In this document: piece by piece, positions 55,676 to 64,000 of the stretch | Numbering within the stretch: the stretch's first letter is position 1 | Layout: every line of letters begins with the position of its first letter | NCBI GenBank assembly: GCA_033439795.1 | Contig: JAUTDP010000007.1 | Span: forward strand, 2,790,001 to 2,854,000 | Direction: 5' to 3' | Source: Sordaria brevicollis | Taxonomy: Eukaryota; Ascomycota; Sordariomycetes; Sordariales; Sordariaceae | Length of the DNA: 64,000 nt | The notes under the pieces: model-generated | Seen by the model: the letters and a program-made list of their open reading frames with translations, nothing else | Told to the model about the DNA's origin: nothing | Database searches by the model: none | Made by a program: the position numbers and the translations under genes

Positions 55676-56534
55676 TTCCATCAAACTTTTTTTTCATTGC
55701 GATCTTGGGGCTTCGGCTCTGAGCGTGAAGAAGAAAAATCTCTCGCTTTCTGAATGTTCCAAGTGTGCGCGCGTACGACTCATTTCGCGTTTGTAATCGA
55801 CACTGCCCACTATCATGTCTGTATTCGTGAACCCTACAAAATCTCGCTGGAGGTGTAGAGACCTGATGAGTACCGCCGTACCTTAATCCGTTTTCGTGCC
55901 CAAATTTGGATGAACCTGCTGGCTGCTCGGTCAACAACGCAAGTGCTGTTCGTGCTGCGTCGGGTTTGTTTTCCAGTGGTGCCTGTCTCGCTCGTTCGTA
56001 ATACTTCGGGCTGTCTAGACACCAATCGACTTACGTACGCTGTTTGTCAAGCGTGCTGAATGTTCAAACCTTTATCCTGCCAACAACGGCTCACATCCGT
56101 ATCTTGAAAGTACATCTCAAAGCTTCCGGTCGGTGAACTTCCCCGCGGAATCATTGCAGCATCTGCAGCACAACATCTGCATTGAAAGTACATGACGGGG
56201 TGGGAACTGAGCGCCGTCGATTACACCATGGGGTGGGGTCACAACTTCCCCTCGATGATGCCTTGGCAGCAACGGAGGCTACCTACAGCTAGCTACCTAC
56301 CCCTCACGACGGAACCAGGCCGCTTGCAACCCTCACGGCGCCTTGTCACCGGGGAAGCTACATCGTCACACTTCTTAAAGTAGCAGGTTGCCTACCTTAG
56401 ATCTGAAAGAGGGGATGTGGTCGTTACTACCTTTTCACCGCTTTTGGAATCTGGTGCTTTCCTGCATCATCCTCATATCAGTCTTTCCTGGAGCAGACAC
56501 ATCTCAAATACCGGTATCAGTAGCAGTATCAAAC
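55676..56534. other. Intergenic region, U3 to dipeptidyl-peptidase V
   Basis: About 860 bp. A T-run starts at 55687, just past U3. Upstream of the DPP V start there is in-frame open sequence (see findings); otherwise nothing is seen. Confidence 0.45.
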
Positions 56535-59101
56535 ATGACTCTCACAGCAACCAAGTTCACCCCCGAGGTGTTATTGTCGGCGCCACGCCGTTCACCAGCT
56601 GTCCCCAACGCCAAGGGGACCAAGGCCCTTTTTACTGTAAGTTGCGTTGAGTACAATATGTGATGGCGTAACGCGTAACAAGCATGCGGACAATATGGGA
56701 ACATGAGAGATCATGGGTGGGGGTTATGTGTAAGTCCCGTCACTAACCAGAGCCTTGGCGACACAAAGGTGACAACGTACTCCTTCGAAACACACAGGAA
56801 GACTTCTCAGATTCGACTTCTCGATATCGAATCTGGCCAGTCAACACTGCTTGTCGATGACTTGAGCGCAAGCGAGCCAACATGGATTGGCGACGACGAG
56901 TTTCTCTACCTCAAGATTGGTGAAAAGGGCAACACCACGGTTTTGGTGGACAAGATCGCTCGCCCAGGATCTCAGTAAGATGACCATCCGCTGATGGAAA
57001 GGATCAAAACTTGCTAAACAGAACGTCTAGGGCATATGAGGTGACCACGATAAAGGCCCGGATTTCGAATATCAAGATCAAAGAGCTCCCCAACGGAACC
57101 GTGGCTTTTGTCTGTTCCGCTTATGCTACTCCCGATGGACAGCTATCCAACCCCGCAATGACGAAGAAGCCGTATTCGAGCGCCAAAGTCTATACCAGCC
57201 TCTTTGTACGGCATTGGGACGAGTGGCTAGGAGAAGACAAGAACTCGATCTGGTATACTGCGTTGGAGAAGAAGAATGGTCGCTTTACCCTGGCTAGTCG
57301 CAATCTCGTCAACGCACTGGCGGGATCGAAGCTTGAATCGCCAGTACCGCCGTTCGGAGGCACTGGTGACTTCGACATCAGTCCCACCGGACTTGTATTT
57401 GTCGCCAAGGACCCTGAGCTCAATGCTGCGATATACACCAAGACGGACCTTTATTATATTCCGCTCAAGACCTTCACGGAGGAGCAGCCTCCCGCGCCTA
57501 AGATCGTCGAGACACCTGGCTTGGAAGGATACACCAACAACCCGGTCTTCTCACATTGCGGCCACAAGGTGGCGTTTACCAGAATGAAGAGCAAGCAATA
57601 TGAATCCGACAAACCCCGTCTGATGCTTCTGTCAGACGTTAGTGATCTGAGCAAGACTCAGGAGTTCTTCGCAACGGAGGACGGCGAAGGAGCTTGGGAC
57701 TATCGCCCTGAGAGTCTTCTCTGGAGCGCCGATGACAAGTCACTTTACGTGACTGCCGAGAAACATGCCCGTGTCCACCTCTGGGAGGTTCCTTCCAACC
57801 CAGCTGATGCCAAGGACACTCCCACGGTCATCAAGACTGCAGACGGCAGTGTCAACGATATCCGACTTCTTTCCGAGTCCAAGCTGCTGGTGTCCAGCAC
57901 CTCGCTGGTCGACAACAGCTGCTACAGCGTCGTTGATCCATCCTCAAATACGACCGATATCGTCTCGTCTAACTCCAAGCAAGGGAAGACGTTTGGCTTG
58001 ACTCGGTCGAGCATTGGAGACATTACCTTCAAGGGAGCTGGGGACTACGACGTCCATGCGCTCGTCGTCCGCCCCTCGCATTTCGACGAGAAGAAGAAAT
58101 ACCCCCTTGCGTTTCTGATCCACGGCGGACCCCAGGGTGCCTGGCAAGATGGATGGAGCAACCGCTGGAACCCAGCCGTTTTTGCGGAGCAAGGCTATGT
58201 TGTCGTGAGCCCGAACCCGACAGGAAGTACGGGCTATGGCATGGCTCTGCAGAACGGAATCAAGGGTCAGTGGGGCGGCAGGCCGTATGAAGATCTGGTG
58301 AAGGCGTTTGAGTATATCGAGAAGAATATGCCGTATGTGGATACGGACAGGGCAGTTGCGCTGGGTGCTAGTTATGGTGGTTATATGATCAGTAAGTTGA
58401 CTCCCCAAAGAATGCGATCGATGTAGAATGGATGTGGTGGGTTACTGATGTTTTTTTGCCACGCAAAAAAAGATTGGATTCAAGGCCATCCTCTTGGCCG
58501 CAAGTTCAAGGCACTCGTCTGCCACGACGGTGTTTTTAGCACCCTCAACCAATGGGGTACCGAAGAGCTTTTCTTCCCCATCCACGACTTCGAGGGAACC
58601 ATCTATGACAACCGTGCCGGCTACGAGAAGTGGGATCCTGCTCATCATGTGAACGAGTGGGCTACACCACAGTTGGTCAGTTAACATCTTTACCAGTAAC
58701 ACTCTACTAAGAAGCCGCCGTCTCAACTAACGTCACCTCCTCCTTCTTCGAAACAGATTATCCACAGCGAACTCGACTACCGTCTGCCCATTACCGAAGG
58801 CCTCGCGCCCTTCAACATTCTCCAGTCCAAGGGAATACCCAGTAAACTGGTCATGTTCCCCGACGAGAACCACGTAAGCAACAACCTATCAGCACGCTCC
58901 ATCTTTTAATGCTAACCAATCCGTCCTTTAAAGTGGGTTTTGAAGCCAGAGAATAGTCTTGTCTGGCATCAACAAGTCCTAAGCTGGATCAACAAGTACT
59001 CCGGCGTGGACAAGGAGGAGACCGCTCACAAGGAGGCGGCGAAGGAGATTGTCGTGCTTGCGGATGATAGCACTCATGATGGTGCGCAGAAGGCGATGTA
59101 G
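56535..59101 (+). CDS. dpp5: Dipeptidyl-peptidase V (S9 family serine peptidase)
   Basis: Six exons, 56535-56636, 56769-56974, 57022-58391, 58473-58675, 58757-58873 and 58934-59101, give 721 aa. The start at ATG 56535 ([20 protein letters not shown]) is taken because of its caaac context; an in-frame ATG at 56415 adds 40 residues including a signal-like helix. The N-terminal half is the beta-propeller ([39 protein letters not shown]). The C-terminal hydrolase has [29 protein letters not shown], nucleophile Ser in GASYGGYM with [13 protein letters not shown] after the third intron, Asp probably in the SELDYRLP segment, and His in PDENHW. Aspergillus DPP V is secreted and an allergen-type antigen; if the short start is used this one would be cytosolic. 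Intron 2 is only 47 nt. Confidence 0.92.
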
Positions 59102-60062
59102 GAAACGCAGGCGGCTTTGTTGTATTGGTGACCGAGGTTCATAACTGGCTGGGTATACGATGTGATGATAACGATAATACTTGGAAAGGAGACGTATGGT
59201 AATGAATGGGTGGTAATTGTTGCTTTTCTTGCTTGTTTACATGGTCGGTCTGGCAAGGACACATTGGCATACACGCACGCCCACCTCTAGGTATTAATGG
59301 CAAAGCAAGTTTCTGGCAATAGACAATAGGCGTTCAGACTACATGATGATCTGTGAGTAAGTCCTTGGCTTATAATCACAGGAATGACTCGTACGGGCAA
59401 ATATTTGATTTTCGACGCTCCCTTCCGCTTTTGATACAAGTCATGAAACCGTCGTACCTTCTTTTCTTCCTTTCCCCCTTGGTTTTCCATCCGATCCGTA
59501 CGCTCTCGCTTCCTTCTTTTAAGTGCGCATGTAACCAAAAACAAGACAAGCAACAAACCACAAGACTGAGAAGCAACTGAAGTGAACCCGATAAAGATGA
59601 ACTATGAAGCATCATTTCAGACCAGAGAAGATAGGAGTAATCATGGTATCTTTCCAGTCTTACGAACAATCAAAGAAAAATAAAAAGCTTCCTAGAAGCG
59701 CCGCAAACGCCACCTTGAGACAGATACAATAGGCCAAAAACGATACCCGAAACTCGAGAAAAAACACAAAACATAAAAGAGAAAAGGGGGGCATCATCAG
59801 GAAGATACATGAGTGAAATACAGAGTAGCCGCCATGCTCCTCCCAAATTCGCTTTTCCTAACCCTCATCCTTATCACCATTCTCTTCTTTCTTAACCATA
59901 TTCCTTCACCTCCAGAACTGAATATACTGGACACAAAAGATAACAACCGGCTACATCAGGAGCACAAAAGATGTTTTTTTGTACAGGGTATAAGCAGCAC
60001 TCGAGAAGTTCATCATAGACCGTTAACAACGCCAACGCCCTAACTCCGCAGAAACGGAACGT
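59102..60062. other. Convergent 3' region, dpp5 and rad21
   Basis: Convergent stretch with long 3' untranslated regions. A small hydrophobic open frame at 59813-60043 looks like chance. Confidence 0.5.
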
Positions 60063-62094
60063 TTAAGCAGACGCCTCGATCGGCTGAGCAGCGGTCTCGA
60101 TAGAAGGCCGGGGCTCGTCGGGGTTGATCGGCTGCTGTTCTTGCTGGGTTTGCTGAGCCATCTCGCCGCCAGCCTCACGTTCAGCCCAGTCACCCCAAAG
60201 ACCGCGCTTTCCGCGAATACGGATCTGACCACCAAGCGCGCCCTCCTTCTGGTCAACCTTGATGGCGTCCTTGGTCGCAAGCACCAGGCACTCAAAGAAC
60301 ATCTTGGTGGCGTCGGCCTTGGTCGTCCTGCCTTCGGGCAAAAGATCCTGGAAGACAACAGCGGTCTTCTTACGCTTCTCGGCGTTGTTAGCGGCCTCAG
60401 CGCCGAAGAGATCGCGGAGAATGTGGACCGCGTGCTTAGTGCCGATCGAAACAGGGCCGCTGTCGGCAGGGTGCACAATAGGGGCAATGGTCTCGTCGAA
60501 GTTGGGACCAGGGCTGTTGCCGTTCCTAGAACTGGGGCGCTCCTGGTCGTCATCGTGGAAGACAGCGGTCTCATCGTTGGCAGCAAGCTCAATCTCTGTA
60601 CCTTCGGCGGTCTCGCTCTGATTTCCGTTGATGCTCTCAGCGCGGCCAACAACCGTAGATTCGTCATCGGGAAGCTCGAGGCGGGGCGACTTGCGCGTAC
60701 CATCCTCATCGTCCACCTCCATATCAGCAATCGCGCTGTCCCGCTTCCTCTTCAAATCGATAGGGCGGAAACTGGTAAGAGACAACATGTCTGAAAGCTC
60801 GTCGGCCCAGCTGTCACTCCGATTCTCGAGCAGGACATTGCTGACAAAAGCTCCGTTCTTTTGCAGGTCGAGCAAGGCCATCAGGTAAGGATCTTGGGTA
60901 CCGAAGGATTGGGGCTTGAGGATGTTGTCGCGCTTCGACTGCTGCTCCTTGATCTGGGCGTTCGAGAGCATGGTCTGCTCGTCAGGCTGCAGAAGCTTTC
61001 TCTTTTTAGATCTCTGGGGAGCAATGACTGTGCTTGCTGTTGGGTCCTCGCCGGGATCGTACATATCGGAGTTGTTGTGACGGCTGTACTCCATCTCAAC
61101 CTCCTTGGCGAACTCGTCATCGATATCCGACAATGGAGACTCGGAAATGCGAGCACGAGCCATATCGGGAGCGCTTGGGGTGGAAAGGCCTTCGGGAATC
61201 TCGGAGTGGTCCGCAACGTTGAACTGAAGGTCTTCGTCGCCCATTTGGATATCTCCATCATCGTCGGCGATCCGGACACCATCACCGTAGTCCAAATCAA
61301 GTCCTAGCGACGGCTCACGGGTTCCGCGCTGCTTTCCGGGTCCAGCACTCAACTCGCTGAAAATATCGTCCTCAACAGCTCTGGCGTCAGGCGCGTCTCT
61401 GCCCATTTCGATCGTCGTGTCCATGAACTTGCTTGGCCTCTCATCAATATCCATACCGAAATCCAATTCCAAGCCCAGATCGTCGTTGTTGGCAAGCGCA
61501 AGTTCTTCCTCGTCGACCATGGTGTTGCTCAGAAACTGGCTGTTGTTGAAGTCTTCCTGAAGGTTGATATCGCGCTGACTGGCACGAACTTGCACCTTGC
61601 GAGCCATGATAGGAGCGCCTGTAACCTCTTCGATTTGCGATGCCAGGTAGTCGGCGCTGGGCGGTGGTAGTAGATCGAGGTTATCATATGGAGTAATCTG
61701 ATCGGGAAGCATGAGAGACTCCCTGTTCTGAACATGAAGGTTGGTGGGAATATCGTGGTTTCCGGTAGATCGGAAAGCCTATGACAAGTTAGCAGATGAG
61801 CAGAACCCAAACAAGACAATGCGGGCATACCATCTTGATCTTCATTAATGCTTCATTGCAGTCGTCAAGAAGGTACCTCGCCTTGCGACTGTAGATACGG
61901 ACGACACCAAGAAGCAGCTGGCCGCTGAGGCGAAGGGCGAGCGGTGCATCGTTAGGGGCGATGATGGCATCGACACTGTCTTGGAGGTTGTGCTGCAAGA
62001 TTTGGACTTTGGAGACTTTGCGCTCCTGGTTGGCCGAGAGCCAGGCTTTAGCTAACGGCCCTGTGGCACTGAGGAGGGTGCCCGACCAAAACAT
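60063..62094 (-). CDS. rad21: Cohesin kleisin subunit RAD21/SCC1
   Basis: Two exons on the minus strand, 62094-61831 and 61778-60063, give 659 aa; the 52-nt intron (GTATGC...CATAG) falls in phase 0 and joins EALMKIKM to AFRSTGNHDIP. Residues 1-110 form the Rad21/Rec8 N-terminal domain (MFWSGTLLSATGPLAKAWLS; KARYLLDDCNEALMKIK), which binds SMC3. A long acidic disordered middle carries probable separase and phosphorylation sites. The C-terminal winged helix, about residues 535-610 (KHAVHILRDLFGAEAANNAE; KMFFECLVLATKDAIKVDQK), binds SMC1. After it comes a Gln-rich tail. The kleisin closes the cohesin ring for sister-chromatid cohesion. Its N-terminus and C-terminus mark it as RAD21 rather than meiotic REC8, though that distinction is by overall resemblance. 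Confidence 0.92.
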
Positions 62095-64000
62095 GGCGAC
62101 GAGGGGTTGTCGTTAGGTATAGCAATGGGACAGCAAGTGTATACAGAGCAGACCGGTGACCAAATTGATGTGGATAAGCGACCGAGCTATGGCGCAGCAG
62201 TGCGTTGTCGGTTGCTGCCCGTGGTGTTTTGCGCGATGCCCAGATCGGTGGTGTGGTGTTTTGATATGGTGTGGTGTTTTGATAGGGTGTGGCGGTGGTG
62301 AGGGGAGTGGGCTGGTAGTCTGGTAGGGGACACGGCAAGCGAGAGCGCGTCGTTTGGAAACCGAAGCTCAGCAAAGCAGCAGCAGGGAATGGCGCGTTGA
62401 AATTACAGACTGCAAGGACCGTGGGCGCTACTCGTAAACATGTGCAGCAGCGGCAGCAGCAAGGGGAAAGCGCATTCAGGTCAATTGTCGAAGAATCGGT
62501 CAACAATCCGTGGTGGCAGGTACCGAGCCCAGAAGACGCGATTGTGATGCGACAGCCAACAGGGTTGAATGGCGATGATGAAGCTAGTGGTGTTGTTGGG
62601 CTGAAAGAGTGGAAAGAGAAGAAGAGGGGATCTGTGACCACAGCGGCAGCGAAGCTCCAAGTTCTGACGGACGATTCAGGTTTGGACGACCCGGCTGAGA
62701 CCGGGGTCCTCAGACGCTTGTCAGTGCACTTGCGGGCGAGCGAGTGGGTGGATGCACAACAAAATTCCGACGCCGTTACGAAATTTGAGAGGCTGGGCTG
62801 AATGGTACAGTGTCTCCTAGGAAACCGTCTCACCAGCCACGTCTGGAAACGGTCTGAAGTGGCTTGACAGCTCCCCTGAATCCGTCCAAAGCCTCAAGGT
62901 GCAGGAACCACCAAGGAGCCAAGCACTCCAAGGTACGCCGTCGACGTCAAGAAACCTTCCCAATCGTCAAGTCAACCTATGATTGGTCAGAGTTTGGGTG
63001 ACTTTCCAAACATGTTGAAGGCACCCTACGATACTGGAAGATGTTGTGTGTGGTGGTGACGGTGTTCCTGAATGCCCTGGGGGGTGGTCCTTTGGCCATG
63101 GCTAAGAACTGGGGAAGACACAGGGGATCCAGCTTAGGTACGGTACACCCCGGCCAGGTGTTCGTCACCTCAACGACCAGCTCACCATACCATGAGCTTT
63201 GGTGAAAGGGGGGTTCGTTCTCTGCCGATCCTTCGGCTTTTGAATATGCCCAAATTTGAGGATCAACCGTGGAGCAAGGCGCAGCAAAGGACGGCGGGAC
63301 TAGGTATACCTAGCAGCTGTAAGAAGCGTCTTTCATGATGAAAACAAAATACCAAGTTCTTCTCTATCGTGTGTGGACATTTGGCTAGGTGAGTACAAGC
63401 AACAATCCTGAAAAGGGATGAGGCTCCCCGGGTGTACATAGGTAGTGCCTCTATGGTGCGCCGACAGGTTTTAAACATACCCAGGGGCATCCGCGGATAA
63501 TGTCATCGTGGGTTGACAAAAAAGTACCATCATACGAGTCGTAAAAGATAGGCACAAGGCTGTGAAGACCGCTACTCGCAAGTCGCAACCTCCAGATACC
63601 CCATCCAAAAATGCTTCTTCCAATCTTGATGTTTAATGCTGCCCCTTTTCAGCCTCGCGCGCTTCTCCGCAAACAGTCTAGCAAGCAGGAGGAAAGGGCA
63701 AAGCGCCGCTGTCGTGGGGTACCGAGACATTTGGATGACCACTTTGAACCGGCAGTGTTCGCACACTCTACCGCACTCTCCCTAGTGCACAGCACCAGAA
63801 AGATACGTACCCGCCACCTCATCCCAGCGAGACTCAGATCGGTCTAGATAATTGGCGAGTCTGGATCCTCGATCGAACTCCATCCAGCAAAAAGGGAACC
63901 CCATAAGAGTCCCATCTCCATTACCGGGCCCGGAGCCATACGATACTGTACGATAAATATAATACCAGCTAATCCAGCCGGCCGGACGCCGTCTCCAAAA
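62095..64000. other. Region upstream of rad21 to window end
   Basis: About 1.9 kb with rad21 promoter and leader on the left. Short frames on both strands show no domain. A gene starting beyond the window could use its right part as promoter. Confidence 0.45.

Noticed and set aside
59840..59870. CTAACCC-like string as telomere repeat or telomerase RNA template
   Set aside because: Only one partial copy, in a 3' untranslated context; no tandem TTAGGG and no template-like length.
59813..60043. 76-codon hydrophobic open frame between dpp5 and rad21
   Set aside because: In the 3' untranslated region of rad21, low GC, no family resemblance, and the downstream part is not protein-like.
1..64000. 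CRISPR arrays, operons or prokaryotic-type signals
   Set aside because: No spaced direct repeats; introns, tRNA intron and RIP show a fungal nuclear genome.

Overview
The window reads as nuclear DNA of a filamentous ascomycete, most likely a Neurospora species. The first ~5.6 kb is very AT-rich, almost free of CpA/TpG but still rich in CpG, which is the mark of repeat-induced point mutation (RIP). The rest is gene-dense and GC-balanced, with short GT-AG introns carrying CTAAC/CTGAC branch sites and several typical fungal protein families. No prokaryotic, organellar or viral features were seen.

Layout. 1-3760: RIP-destroyed Ty3/Gypsy retrotransposon (RT, RNase H, integrase and chromodomain still legible) ending in an LTR. 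3761-5661: RIP-destroyed Fot1/pogo-type DNA transposon on the minus strand, with a perfect palindrome at the border to normal DNA. 6985-13714: NFX1-type zinc-finger gene and an LYAR-type zinc-finger gene, convergent. 13715-17831: long gene-poor stretch. 17832-23130: bem46 (alpha/beta hydrolase), pex10 and an ERD1/EXS membrane protein. 24177-30533: an orphan low-complexity protein, a Nudix CoA-diphosphatase-like enzyme, tRNA-Gly(GCC) and a CTR copper transporter. 31177-31528: a TA-flanked 352-bp inverted-repeat element just upstream of 3-hydroxyanthranilate dioxygenase, which converges on an FAHD1-type gene. 34717-46724: a small orphan, a PWI/SR splicing-type protein, intron-containing tRNA-Ile(AAT), an Asn/His/Gln-rich orphan, and a single-pass membrane protein divergent from an HSPA12-like Hsp70. 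47083-51192: a DUF6604-type protein and a PhiA-like secreted protein. 52390-53300: a non-LTR retrotransposon (LINE) RNase H relic interrupted by a 154-bp hairpin element. 53650-54467: EAF6. 55326-55675: a U3 snoRNA gene carrying a spliceosomal intron. 56535-62094: dipeptidyl-peptidase V and the cohesin subunit RAD21.

The genes are mostly unrelated housekeeping functions rather than a cluster: ribosome biogenesis (U3, LYAR-like), chromosome and chromatin biology (RAD21, EAF6), splicing (PWI/SR), peroxisome (PEX10, possible PTS1 on the Nudix protein), kynurenine/NAD metabolism (3-HAO), and copper uptake. Exon coordinates were deduced by eye from splice consensus, frame continuity and family conservation; no alignment or transcript data were available. 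The strongest non-coding find is the split U3 gene. The most interesting mobile-DNA finds are the two TA-flanked inverted-repeat elements and the nested RIP relics.
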